13,093 nucleotides of DNA from an uncultured Anaerolineaceae bacterium (GCA_937890875.1 CALAEB010000607.1:1-13093); one strand, 5' to 3'. Shown: positions 6,048-13,093, counted from the first letter of the stretch. Made by a program: numbers and translations. The notes: generated by a model not told the origin, from the sequence alone.

Positions 6048-6971
6048 ATGAATGCGGCCAAATCCCAGCCCAAAAAAGCAGGACTCACCAAGCGCCAATG
6101 GCGTTCCGTAAAGCAATTTGTGCAGGGGCTGCTTTTCCTCTCCCCTTCCCTGATTCTGTTCATCGTTTTCGTGTTTGTCCCCTTGTTCAAGTCGTTTGAA
6201 CTCAGCAGCTATATTACAACCCCCATTGGTGAACCGGCAAAATTTATCGGACTGAAAAATTACAGCCGGTTTCTCTCGGATCCGACTTTTCAGAACAGCA
6301 TCAAAACCTCCTTCCTGTTTATCCTTTATGTCGTTCCGCCGACGATCCTGCTCGGACTGGTGCTGGCGCTGCTGGGGAATATGCGGATGAAATATATCCA
6401 GATTTTTCGGGTGCTGTTCTCTTTCACTATTGCGATTTCCGGCGCAACGGCTTCGCTGATTTTCCTGTATATCTACCACCCGACGGTCGGTGTGAACTAG
6501 CTGCTGGGCCTGATCGGAATTCCGAAAATCGAGTGGCTGGTCAGCAGCCAGACCGCGCTGTTTTCGGTTGCACTGACCACCATTTGGCTGCAGGTGGGGC
6601 TGAATATGGTCATTCTTCTGGCCGCGATTCAAACTATCCCGGATGAATTGTTTGAAAGCGCCATGATCGACGGCGCCAACTGGTGGAAACAGCTGATTCA
6701 TATCACGCTGCCGCTGCTCTCATCGACGTTTTTCTTTCTGCTGGTTGTGGACACACTGGCCGCTTTTCAGACCTTTACCCCAATTCATATCATGACCAAA
6801 GGGGGACCGCTGAACAGCACAAACCTGATCGTTTATTCGGTCTATCGCGAATTCTATTTCAACGGGAAATATGGCCTGGCAGCGGCACAGTCCATCATCC
6901 TGTTTCTGATGATGCTGGTTCTGACGATTATCCAATTCGTGTTCATTGAGAAGAAAGTATTTTACGAATGA
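6048..6971 (+). pseudogene. ugpA: UgpA-type ABC transporter permease, interrupted by an in-frame TAG
   Basis: This is one of the two membrane subunits of a glycerol-3-phosphate/sugar (CUT1-type) importer. Read through, the frame gives about 307 residues, the normal length for UgpA, with six expected membrane helices. The EAA loop that contacts the ATPase is intact near the C-terminal side: LFESAMIDGANWWKQLIHIT, then LPLL. A single TAG at 6498-6500 splits it after HPTVGVN and before LLGLIGIPKIEWL, inside a well-conserved periplasmic stretch where relatives read N-x-LLG. The reading frame does not shift. The first part alone (150 aa) lacks the EAA loop; the second has only a GTG at 6594, with no ribosome binding site. 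A recent nonsense mutation, a base error or readthrough are all possible. The GGAGG motif (6016-6020) lies 27 nt before the ATG, too far for normal use. It overlaps ugpE by ATGA. Confidence 0.85.
6498..6500 (+). other. In-frame amber codon inside ugpA
   Basis: The local reading is GTG AAC TAG CTG CTG GGC. Upstream and downstream frames are the same, and each encodes family-typical sequence right up to the codon, so only one residue position is affected. TAG is one base from TGG, CAG and TAC/TAT, residues that can occupy this position in UgpA relatives. The 9502-9915 gene ends in TAG, which argues against wholesale reassignment of the codon. Confidence 0.9.
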
Positions 6972-7807
6972 AGCATTCCGTCCCCAAAAGCGAATTCTGG
7001 CTTAATTTTGCAAGATATCTGGTCCTGATTGCGGTGGCGATTATCATGATCTATCCCATCTGGTCCGCTTTCAACCTGAGTATGATGACCGACCCTGAAG
7101 CGGGGAGTTATCCGCCGCGGCAGTATCCGTCCGGACTGCGGCTGACCAACATCCAGCGCGCGCTCACGACGGCGCCGCTTGGCCGCTATCTATTGAACAG
7201 CGTCATCCAGTCGCTGCTGGTGATGTCCGGTCAGTTGATCACCGCCTGTCTGGCTGCCTATGCTTTCGCGTTCATCGACTTCCGCTGGCGCAACGTCTTT
7301 TTCATTGTTTTTCTCTCAACCATGATGATTCCCTGGGAAGCGACGATCATTCCGAATTATCTGTTGATCAAGCGGCTGGGCTGGACAGATACATTTCTGG
7401 GGTTGTCGGTGCCTTTCATGGCGACCGGATTCGGAACATTTCTGCTGCGCCAGTTTTTCCTGAAGATTCCGCGGGACCTGAAAGATGCGGCGGTGATGGA
7501 TGGCTGCGGACACCTGCGTTTTCTCATCACGATTCTGTTGCCGCTGGCACGCCCGGCGGTGGGAACACTGGCTATCTATAGCTTTCTGCAGACCTATAAC
7601 CAATATCTCTGGCCGCTGCTGATCACGAACAAACCGGATATGCGGACCGTTCAGATCGGGATCGCTCTGCTGCAGGACGAAGAACGTTACATGATCAATA
7701 ACATTATGGCCGGCGTGATTTTTATTCTTGTGCCGACGTTGATCCTGTTTTTCATCAGCAACAAACAACTGATTCGTGGGTTAACTGCGGGGGCCGTCAA
7801 AGGATGA
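6968..7807 (+). CDS. ugpE: UgpE-type ABC transporter permease, 279 aa
   Basis: This is the second membrane subunit of the importer (MalG/UgpE group of binding-protein-dependent permeases). The start has YLVLIAVAIIMIYPIWSAFN, the usual first helix of this group, followed by a periplasmic loop and five further hydrophobic segments. The EAA loop is clear: IPRDLKDAAVMDGCGHLRFL, then ITILLPLARP, with the conserved Asp-Gly. The TYNQYLWPLLI stretch and a final NKQLIRGLTAGAVKG are also typical, and the length matches the family. It overlaps ugpA by ATGA, so its translation may normally depend on ribosomes finishing ugpA. A premature stop in ugpA could therefore reduce ugpE as well. ugpB follows after 47 nt. 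Confidence 0.92.
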   Translation: MKHSVPKSEFWLNFARYLVLIAVAIIMIYPIWSAFNLSMMTDPEAGSYPPRQYPSGLRLTNIQRALTTAPLGRYLLNSVIQSLLVMSGQLITACLAAYAFAFIDFRWRNVFFIVFLSTMMIPWEATIIPNYLLIKRLGWTDTFLGLSVPFMATGFGTFLLRQFFLKIPRDLKDAAVMDGCGHLRFLITILLPLARPAVGTLAIYSFLQTYNQYLWPLLITNKPDMRTVQIGIALLQDEERYMINNIMAGVIFILVPTLILFFISNKQLIRGLTAGAVKG

Positions 7808-7854
7808 CCCCGCAAGTCGCAATTTTATCGGGAACATCAATATAAGGAGAAAAA

Positions 7855-9201
7855 ATGAGAAAAGTGTTGTTCTATATGTTAGCCGTGCTGGCCGTTTTCG
7901 GCGCAGCGTTCGCTGCTCAGCCCGCTGCGGCAGCCGATCCGGTGAAAATCACCTTCTGGCACAGCATGGGCGGAGATCTCGGCGGTGTCGCCATTCCTGA
8001 AATGGCTGACAACTTCAACAATTCACAGAGCGCGTGCGTTGTCGAACCGATTTACCAGGGCTCCTACGATGACGCGCTGAACAAATTGAAGGCCGGTCTG
8101 CAGACCAATGATACCCCGGCTGTTATGCAGCTGTTCGATATCGGTACCCGTCTGATGTTTGACCTTCAGGTGACCAAACCGGTGCAGGATTTTATCGACG
8201 CGGAAGGGTATGATGTTTCTGACCTGGAACCGAACCTGCTGGCTTATTATACCGTCGACGGAAAACAGGCCTCCATGCCGTTCAACTCCTCAACCCCGCT
8301 GCTGTATTACAACAAAGACATGTTTAAAGCTGCCGGACTGGATCCTGAAAATCCTCCGCAGACTTTTGAGGAAATCTGGGAAGCCGCCCGCGCGCTGACC
8401 CAGAAAGACGCCGACGGCAACGTGACTGTCTCCGGCTTCTCCATGTCCATCTATGGCTGGTTCTTCGAACAGTACCTGGCCGTCTCCGGCGGATACTATG
8501 TCAACAACGCAAACGGCCGTGACGCGCTGGCCACGGAAGCTGTTTTCAACAGCCCGGAAGGCGTTGCCATTCTTGACTGGTGGAAGGGGATGTACGATGA
8601 AGGCCTGATGGGCAATTACGGCCGTGTGAACGCGGACGTTCGCACTGCCTTTGGCATGGGGCAGACCGCCATGTTTGTCGATTCCACTGCTGTATTGCGC
8701 GGCCTGATCGATGGCATCGACGGCCGATTCGAAGTCGGTACCGCCAATCTGCCGCGCCCGAATCAGGAAGCTTTTGAAACCTCCGGCACCATCATCGGTG
8801 GTGCTTCCTTATGGGTCATCAAGGATCGCCCGGAAGGAGAACTGAACTGCGCCTGGGAATTCATCAAGTCGGTGACCACCCCGGAACAGCAGGCTTACTG
8901 GCACACCATGTCCGGTTATTTCCCGATCCGCATCACTTCGTATGACCAGCCGCTGGCGCAGGAATGGCATGCCCAATATCCGCAGTTTCAGACCGCGATC
9001 GATCAGTTACACCTGGCCCCGAATAACCGGGTTACCCAGGGCGGTCTGATCGGTGTCTTCCCGACTGCCCGCCAGACCATTGAATCCGCGATCGAAGAAG
9101 TGCTCGCCGGTACCTCCACTTCTCAGGAAGCGCTGGACAAAGCTGCGCAGACCGTGACGGACGCGATTGTCGAATATAACATCTCGATGGGTCTTGAGTA
9201 A
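7855..9201 (+). CDS. ugpB: UgpB-type substrate-binding protein, 448 aa
   Basis: This is the extracellular binding protein that delivers ligand to the ugpA/ugpE permease. The closest match in memory is E. coli UgpB (glycerol-3-phosphate and glycerophosphodiesters): shared blocks are FWHSMGGDLGG (about 34-44), the PFNSSTPLLYYNKDMFKAAG stretch followed by LDPENPP, and IIGGASLWVIK near residue 315. The signal peptide is clear (RK at 2-3, hydrophobic core to about 20, AAAAD as cleavage site near 27). There is no lipobox cysteine, so it is not a lipoprotein. An AAGGAG ribosome binding site is 5 nt before the ATG. Codon use looks more biased to C/G endings than in the permeases, which fits high expression. 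No ATPase (UgpC/MsmX) gene is in the window. Specificity is inferred from the family, and a related sugar or polyol cannot be excluded. Confidence 0.92.
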   Translation: MRKVLFYMLAVLAVFGAAFAAQPAAAADPVKITFWHSMGGDLGGVAIPEMADNFNNSQSACVVEPIYQGSYDDALNKLKAGLQTNDTPAVMQLFDIGTRLMFDLQVTKPVQDFIDAEGYDVSDLEPNLLAYYTVDGKQASMPFNSSTPLLYYNKDMFKAAGLDPENPPQTFEEIWEAARALTQKDADGNVTVSGFSMSIYGWFFEQYLAVSGGYYVNNANGRDALATEAVFNSPEGVAILDWWKGMYDEGLMGNYGRVNADVRTAFGMGQTAMFVDSTAVLRGLIDGIDGRFEVGTANLPRPNQEAFETSGTIIGGASLWVIKDRPEGELNCAWEFIKSVTTPEQQAYWHTMSGYFPIRITSYDQPLAQEWHAQYPQFQTAIDQLHLAPNNRVTQGGLIGVFPTARQTIESAIEEVLAGTSTSQEALDKAAQTVTDAIVEYNISMGLE

Positions 9202-9220
9202 TCTTTTTTGAATCAGCAAT

Positions 9221-9261
9221 AAAAAAACAGGGCGTCTGTTTGAAAGACGCCCTGTTTTTTT
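9221..9261 (+). terminator. Strong Rho-independent terminator after ugpB, symmetric
   Basis: The stem pairs 9221-9237 with 9245-9261 (17 bp, with a GC-rich CAGGGCGTCT core flanked by A7 and T7) around a 7-nt loop, 19 nt past the ugpB stop. Because the arms carry A7 and T7 it can work in both directions, which suits its place between the convergent ugpB and the minus-strand gene at 9502-9915. Confidence 0.9.
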
Positions 9262-9355
9262 CGGTTGAAAATTGAATTTTGGATTCGTTTGTTCCGATCA
9301 GCCTTATGTCAAACTTGTGATCCGCGATGTTCGCCGGAATCTGAGGAGCCGGAAA

Positions 9356-9395
9356 AACTGATTCCGCTCAGATTTTGAGCAGCGGAATATCAGTT
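9356..9395 (-). terminator. Probable terminator of the 9502-9915 gene
   Basis: AACTG (9356-9360) pairs with CAGTT (9391-9395), and ATTCCGCT (9361-9368) with AGCGGAAT (9381-9388), with a 2-nt bulge. An inner GCTCA/TGAGC pair offers an alternative fold. On the minus strand the last five T, shared between stem and tail, run into TTTTTCC. The rest of 9262-9501 shows only a short hairpin (9479-9485 with 9492-9498) directly after the stop codon, and no gene. Confidence 0.45.
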
Positions 9396-9501
9396 CCATA
9401 TTTGGCCTGGGCGTCAAAGGAATTGAATAATGCCCACCGAAGAACAACAGTCTCCGCTCCTGAATTTGACTTTTGCGGGTTTCCCGCTTCGGGGAAACAA
9501 A

Positions 9502-9915
9502 CTAATTGGTATAAAGCCCGGCTGCCCGGACCACCTGATCGTATTTTTCCCGCGCCAGATCCGCTCTGCCGGTGGCCAGCTTCCCGACGCCGCAGACTTT
9601 GTTCTTCAGAATTGTTGTGTAAACAATCTGCATATCCATCGGGCTTTTTAATTCCATTTCCTCCATCAGCCAGTTGACCGTTTCAATCTGTTTTGACAGC
9701 GCTTCCATTTTCAGTGTATACACGGCGTCGTTGCTTTCGCAGATCGCTTCGTCAATGATGCCGGGAAGCCGCTGGACCTGGTCCATTGCTTCCTGGAGCG
9801 TCCCGATATAATGGGAGGCGGGAAAAACTTTGTCGGCTGCGCTCACCGCGGCGACCGATGCCAGGATTCCGATCATACTGACAAAAATTGCGAAGATCAT
9901 TTTATTTCTTTTCAT
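9502..9915 (-). CDS. Small exported protein of unknown function, 137 aa
   Basis: I do not recognise the family. The start chosen is the ATG at 9915, because GGAG lies 7 nt before it; an in-frame ATG four codons upstream (9927) has no ribosome binding site. The N-terminus is a clear signal peptide (KRNK, hydrophobic core to about 24, VSA-AD cleavage near 26), so the mature protein of about 111 residues is exported. The mature part is predicted helical (TLQEAMDQVQRLPGIIDEAI, then KMEALSKQIETVNWLMEEME) and ends with LATGRADLAREKYDQVVRAA. It has two cysteines (in EAICES and NKVCGVG) that could form a disulphide. It has no lipobox, and it ends in TAG. It is convergent with ugpB and divergent from azlC. 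Confidence 0.75.
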   Translation of the reverse strand: MKRNKMIFAIFVSMIGILASVAAVSAADKVFPASHYIGTLQEAMDQVQRLPGIIDEAICESNDAVYTLKMEALSKQIETVNWLMEEMELKSPMDMQIVYTTILKNKVCGVGKLATGRADLAREKYDQVVRAAGLYTN

Positions 9916-10143
9916 TTTTTTCTCCATTCATCATAAGTGCCCCTGAGAGGGCCGCTCTGATTTTGTTCGCAGAATTTACCTTCTCACTTATTATACGAAG
10001 CATTGCCGTTTTTTGTTCCCGTTACTTTTTAACATTTTATTAAACGGGGTCGGCCGCCTGCCAACGATGTCACAAAAATAAGAAAGCTGAGTAGGTTTCC
10101 TTCCGCATCCACTAAAATTGTTTCATTTGAAAAGGGCTTTTTA

Positions 10144-10863
10144 ATGATGACGGACAGAACCCAGAATGGGACAAAATTTAAAGCGCTGAAGGCGGCATTT
10201 CCATTTACTTTGCCGGTGCTGATCGGTTATATTGTGCTGGGGATTGCTTTTGGCGTTATTTTGTCCGGCAGAGGATTCGAATGGTGGATCGCTCCGTTGA
10301 TGGCCCTGTTCATTTATGCCGGCTCGCTGCAGTTTGTCGTGATCGACTTGCTGGCGGCTGCATTTAACCCGCTGAATGCTTTTGTGATGGCGCTGACGGT
10401 AAACGTGCGCCATCTTTTTTATGGAATCTCCATGCTGGGCAAGTTCCGGGATATGGGAAAAGAGAAACCGTACATGGTGCTTACATTGACCGATGAGACC
10501 TATTCTCTGCTTTGTTCCGTCATTCCGCCGGAAGGGGTGGATCGCAACTGGTTCTACCTTTCCATCTCCGCATTGAACCAGTGCTATTGGGTTTTAGGAT
10601 GTACGCTGGGCGCAATCGGCGGATCATTCCTGAATTATGACACATCCGGCTTTGATTTTGTGATGACCGCGCTTTTCATCGTGATCCTTGTGGAGCAATG
10701 GGAACAGACCCGGTTCCATCTTCCGGTTCTGCTCGGAATTTCCGTTTCGCTGCTCAGCCTGCTTCTCTTTGGGTCGCAGAATTTCATACTCCCGGCTATG
10801 GCCGGAATCCTGGCCGCGATGGCCCTTTTTCGGGGAAGAATTGAAAGCGGATTCCAGTCATGA
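10144..10863 (+). CDS. azlC: AzlC family branched-chain amino acid exporter subunit, 239 aa
   Basis: This is the large subunit of the two-part AzlCD exporter, an inner-membrane protein that works with AzlD to move branched-chain amino acids or related compounds out of the cell. Recognisable stretches are PFTLPVLIGYIVLGIAFGVI (about residues 19-38), LFIYAGSLQFVVIDLL (55-70), the NVRHLFYGISM motif (about 86-96), and LTDETYSL (about 114-121), with further hydrophobic helices to the end. The length fits the family. Two ATG codons stand in tandem (10144 and 10147) after an AAAAGGG ribosome binding site, and either could be used. It overlaps azlD by ATGA. I saw no regulator gene of the Lrp/AsnC type beside it. 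Substrate is inferred from the family. Confidence 0.92.
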   Translation: MMTDRTQNGTKFKALKAAFPFTLPVLIGYIVLGIAFGVILSGRGFEWWIAPLMALFIYAGSLQFVVIDLLAAAFNPLNAFVMALTVNVRHLFYGISMLGKFRDMGKEKPYMVLTLTDETYSLLCSVIPPEGVDRNWFYLSISALNQCYWVLGCTLGAIGGSFLNYDTSGFDFVMTALFIVILVEQWEQTRFHLPVLLGISVSLLSLLLFGSQNFILPAMAGILAAMALFRGRIESGFQS

Positions 10864-11183
10864 CCCGGGCGCAGATTCTGATGACGCTTGGGGTTCTGTC
10901 ACTGGCGACGGCATTGACCCGGGTTCTGCCTTTTCTGCTGTTTCCTGGCAGCAAAAAACCGCCGGAATTTGTTCAATATCTGGGAAAAGTGCTACCTTTT
11001 CCGGTGATCGGAATGCTGGTGGTGTATTGTTTCAGAAATGTGTCTTTCTCATCGTATCCGTTCGGTATTCCCGAGCTGGCCGGCCTGCTTTACGTGGTTC
11101 TTGTCCACCGCTGGAAACATAACCTGCTGTTAAGTATTGTAGGCGGAGCCGCTTTTTATGTGCTTTTAAGCCGGGTGTTATAA
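10860..11183 (+). CDS. azlD: AzlD family small exporter subunit, 107 aa
   Basis: This is the small membrane partner of AzlC. It carries the family layout: a first helix (ILMTLGVLSLATALTRVLPF), a polar loop with PGSKKPPEFVQYLGKVLPFP (about residues 30-49), then three further hydrophobic segments to the C-terminus, with WKHNLLLSIVGGAAFYVLLS near the end. Four membrane helices and about 105 residues are normal for AzlD. Its ATG overlaps the azlC stop codon (ATGA), so the two are almost surely made together. A hairpin lies about 100 nt downstream. Confidence 0.9.
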   Translation: MTRAQILMTLGVLSLATALTRVLPFLLFPGSKKPPEFVQYLGKVLPFPVIGMLVVYCFRNVSFSSYPFGIPELAGLLYVVLVHRWKHNLLLSIVGGAAFYVLLSRVL

Positions 11184-11282
11184 GCCGACCTGATCCTGTA
11201 GCAGCCTGCTGCGGAACCTGTTATCGCTGTTCATTGATCGGAGGATCACCCGCCGTATCAGGCGTTCGAAATTTGAGGAATG

Positions 11283-11327
11283 GCTTCGGATAAAACGGAT
11301 TGTCAGTGATGCCCGTTTATCCGAAGC
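11283..11327 (+). other. Stem-loop between azlD and dnaN
   Basis: GCTTCGGATAAA (11283-11294) pairs perfectly with 11316-11327, and after one bulged A three more G-C pairs close a 14-nt loop. No T-run follows on the plus strand, so this is not a standard terminator for azlCD. It may still end transcription or protect the mRNA end. The rest of 11184-11282 shows nothing I can name. Confidence 0.45.
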
Positions 11328-11349
11328 GCGAACACAGGAGAGTTACAAA

Positions 11350-11397
11350 ATGTCTTTTTTCTGTTTCGCAATGCGCTGCCGCGTAAAGGAACCCTGA
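11350..11397 (+). CDS. Candidate 15-codon small ORF before dnaN
   Basis: The ORF encodes MSFFCFAMRCRVKEP and is preceded by AGGAGA with 8 nt to the ATG, one of the better ribosome binding sites in the window. The product would be hydrophobic at first (SFFCF) and basic later, with two cysteines. It ends 11 nt before the dnaN -10 box, so it is not a leader of the dnaN transcript from that promoter. It could be a real small protein, a remnant of a longer gene, or chance. Confidence 0.25.
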   Translation: MSFFCFAMRCRVKEP

Positions 11398-11404
11398 TCG
11401 ATAG

Positions 11405-11413
11405 TGGTATACT
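11405..11413 (+). promoter_or_regulatory. Extended -10 promoter of dnaN
   Basis: TGG directly followed by TATACT forms an extended -10 element (TGn plus a hexamer matching 5 of 6). No -35 hexamer is visible at 17 nt, as is usual for this class. The predicted start is near 11420, giving a leader of about 32 nt with GGAG 8 nt before the dnaN ATG. Confidence 0.5.
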
Positions 11414-11451
11414 TTTAACATCGATTTTTAAGATTAAATTGGAGTGTCAAG

Positions 11452-12582
11452 ATGAATGTCTCCGTATCCCAATCAAATTTAGCCCATGCTCTCAGCATCG
11501 TATCGCATGCGGTAGCCTCAAAAAGCACGCTGGCGATCTTAGTGAATATCCTGATCACAACCGAGGATGGACAGCTTCGGTTGTCAGCAACAAACCTGGA
11601 ACTGGGCATTAATTATTGGATCCCCGCTCAAATAAACGAGGAAGGCGCGGTAACCGTACCGGCAAAACTCTTGATTGACCTGGTAAATACGCTGCCTAAC
11701 GATACCGTTCAGCTTAAATTAGACACAAGGACACAAACGCTGTCTGTGCGTTGTTTGCAGATTGTGACCGATATCAAAGGCATCGGCGCGGAAGAATTTC
11801 CGCCGATGCCGGTTTTTGCCCCATCGGAGGCCATCGTTTTTGATATGCCTGAACTCCGAAAAATGATCCAGCAGGTCGCGTTTGCCGCATCCACAGACGA
11901 CGCCCGTCCGGTGCTGCAAGGCGTTTTTCTGAACGTCAGCGGAAATGAAATGACCATGGTGGCGACGGATGGATTCCGGATTGCGGTGAAAAGCATTCTG
12001 CTGAAAGAATCGTTTGATCAGCCGGTTTCGGCAATTATTCCTGCGCGGACGTTGATGGAGCTGGTGCGGATCACGTCCGATTCTGATAAGCAGGTCCAGG
12101 TGACCCTTTCTACCGGAAAAATGCAGGTGATTTTTCATCTGGACAGCGTTGAGCTTGCCTCCCAGATCATTTCCGGAACTTATGTGGATTATAAAGCGAT
12201 CGTCCCCAAGAGTTTTCAAACGACGACCGTTGTGTCCACCGCTTCGTTGCTGAAAGCCTGTACGCAGGCGATGATTATTGCCCGCGACAGCAAAAATCTT
12301 ACCCGGCTGAATATTCAGGAATCCGAAAATGGGATGGGAAAGATCCAAATTACTGCGCAATCAGAGGAAACGGGGTTTTACGAGAACTTTATCGAAGCGA
12401 ATGTGGACGGCCCGGATATTCAGATCGCGTTCAACGTGCGGTTTTTGCGCGAAGTGCTGGAGGTGATCGATTCTCCGAATGTCTCGATTCAAACCAATAC
12501 GAGCATGTCTCCCGGTTTGATTATCCCGCTTGATGACGATAAGGATTATCGTTATGTGATTATGCCGATGCATTTTGGATGA
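11452..12582 (+). CDS. dnaN: DNA polymerase III beta subunit (sliding clamp), 376 aa
   Basis: The clamp is a homodimeric ring that holds the replicative polymerase on DNA and serves as a docking platform for other replication and repair proteins. The three-domain layout fits the length: about 1-122, 128-248 and 250-376. Visible marks are the start MNVSVSQSNLAHALSIVSHAV, LSATNLELGI (44-53), TDDARPVLQGVFLNVSG (148-164), VATDGFRIAV (170-179), and the C-terminal YVIMPMHFG, where MPM (371-373) belongs to the partner-binding cleft. The GTYVDYKAIVP stretch matches the conserved FPDYxxVIP region with changes at the Phe-Pro positions. The ATG at 11452 has GGAG 8 nt upstream and an extended -10 promoter. 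dnaA and recF are not beside it, so this is not the classical dnaA-dnaN locus, unless dnaA lies outside the window. Confidence 0.96.
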   Translation: MNVSVSQSNLAHALSIVSHAVASKSTLAILVNILITTEDGQLRLSATNLELGINYWIPAQINEEGAVTVPAKLLIDLVNTLPNDTVQLKLDTRTQTLSVRCLQIVTDIKGIGAEEFPPMPVFAPSEAIVFDMPELRKMIQQVAFAASTDDARPVLQGVFLNVSGNEMTMVATDGFRIAVKSILLKESFDQPVSAIIPARTLMELVRITSDSDKQVQVTLSTGKMQVIFHLDSVELASQIISGTYVDYKAIVPKSFQTTTVVSTASLLKACTQAMIIARDSKNLTRLNIQESENGMGKIQITAQSEETGFYENFIEANVDGPDIQIAFNVRFLREVLEVIDSPNVSIQTNTSMSPGLIIPLDDDKDYRYVIMPMHFG

Positions 12583-12601
12583 TTTCTGCTTGTTTGGGAA
12601 G

Positions 12602-13093
12602 ATGATGGCGAATAACTCCTTTAATTCCAATGTTCTGTTTTCCATCCAAATTGTGCTGGAACAGTATCCGATTCTGCGGGATCGCATCAGCGAGTATATG
12701 TACAATAAGCTGATTCAGGATGGATTTATCACTTTCGTCGATTTTGAAGAAAGGGTCCGCGATTTCGCGTTAATGTCTCAAAAAAGAGAGGGGCTGCAAA
12801 ATCCGTTTGCCCAGGAAGGACAAAACATTTGGGAAATCAGGCTGCAGCGGGTACGGGCTCAATTAATTAACCTCGAGTTTTCCCAGCATTACCCGCTGGA
12901 AGTTTTCTCAGATCTGGTCGATGCGATCGTTCAAAACCGCCAGACGGATAAACAGCCGCTGTTTATGTGGCATAACCTGGAATTCGCTTCGGTTGATACA
13001 ATTTTTGAGCAGGCGCTGGCGATCGAAAGAAAACCGAAGACGGAACGGAAACAGTACGAAGCAAAGCTCATGGGCGCCAAGGTGATGCTGATC
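12602..13093 (+). CDS. Unrecognised gene after dnaN, 3' end cut by window edge
   Basis: The frame is open for 164 codons from the ATG at 12602 to the window end, 19 nt past the dnaN stop. A second ATG follows at once (12605), and a TTG at 12590 is in frame. The ribosome binding site is weak (GGGAAG next to the ATG). The product looks soluble and helical, with no signal peptide or membrane segment: LFSIQIVLEQYPILRDRISE near the start, then VDFEERVRDFALMSQKRE, then a charged stretch IERKPKTERKQYEAKLMGAK. I do not recognise a domain. The short gap and shared strand suggest co-transcription with dnaN. A replication-related role would be guesswork. Confidence 0.7.
   Translation, partial: MMANNSFNSNVLFSIQIVLEQYPILRDRISEYMYNKLIQDGFITFVDFEERVRDFALMSQKREGLQNPFAQEGQNIWEIRLQRVRAQLINLEFSQHYPLEVFSDLVDAIVQNRQTDKQPLFMWHNLEFASVDTIFEQALAIERKPKTERKQYEAKLMGAKVMLI

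Noticed and set aside
5880..6701. Long minus-strand open frame (273 aa) antisense to ugpA
   Set aside because: Its product is rich in Gln, Arg, His and Asn with no domain sense, it lies opposite family-typical permease coding sequence, and no ribosome binding site is seen. It is a codon-bias shadow.
9300..9504. Readthrough of the TAG at the end of the 9502-9915 gene, as a hint for TAG reassignment
   Set aside because: The frame stays open for about 66 codons past the TAG, but it runs through two hairpins and gives an Arg-rich sequence without sense. The TAG is most simply a normal stop.
10020..10100. Possible third copy of the palindromic repeat (CAAAAATAAGAAAG near 10073)
   Set aside because: Only one short arm resembles copy B. 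There is no matching opposite arm or outer arms, so it is probably AT-rich chance.
11184..11451. Possible replication origin beside dnaN
   Set aside because: No cluster of TTATCCACA-like DnaA boxes and no AT-rich unwinding repeats were seen.
11719..12360. 213-aa minus-strand open frame inside dnaN
   Set aside because: It is fully antisense to a clear sliding clamp gene and has a His/Arg/Asn-rich product typical of shadow frames.

Overview
The window reads as ordinary bacterial chromosome of roughly balanced GC, dense with genes, probably from an anaerobic Chloroflexota of the Anaerolineae type. That placement is an inference. It rests on the two small single-helix proteins at the left edge, whose pattern (one TM helix, then W-[VI]-I-x-P-x-x-[YF]-[VI]-D) I associate with that class, on the PadR/DUF2812 pair, and on the phosphohexomutase type. 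No rRNA, tRNA, CRISPR array, transposase or prophage gene was seen.

Left half (1-5531), all on the minus strand. From right to left in the direction of transcription: a secreted protein with three ~61-residue Gly-rich repeats (4464-5531); an AIM24/TIGR00266 protein (3740-4420); a phosphomannomutase/phosphoglucomutase (1990-3495) with a clear terminator; a PadR regulator overlapping a DUF2812 membrane protein by ATGA (822-1792), with a well-formed promoter and a dyad at its start site; and two overlapping paralogous single-TM proteins, the second cut by the window edge. Two copies of a ~120-bp imperfect palindrome (about 698-819 and 3545-3660) lie in the gaps and look like a dispersed MITE- or REP-like family.

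Middle (6048-9201), plus strand. A glycerol-3-phosphate-type ABC importer without its ATPase: ugpA, ugpE and ugpB, closed by a strong, symmetric terminator. The ugpA frame is broken by one in-frame TAG while everything around it is intact, which is the most striking anomaly here. A 516-nt gap in front of ugpA must carry its control region.

Right half. A small exported protein of unknown function (9502-9915, minus) faces ugpB; azlC and azlD (branched-chain amino acid exporter, overlapping by ATGA) run rightward, then dnaN, the sliding clamp, with an extended -10 promoter and a 15-codon ORF with a good ribosome binding site just upstream. An unrecognised gene starts 19 nt after dnaN and runs off the window.

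I found no clearly new multi-gene system. The best candidates for a second look are the amber codon in ugpA, the palindromic repeat family, the Gly-rich repeat protein next to AIM24, and the small ORF before dnaN.
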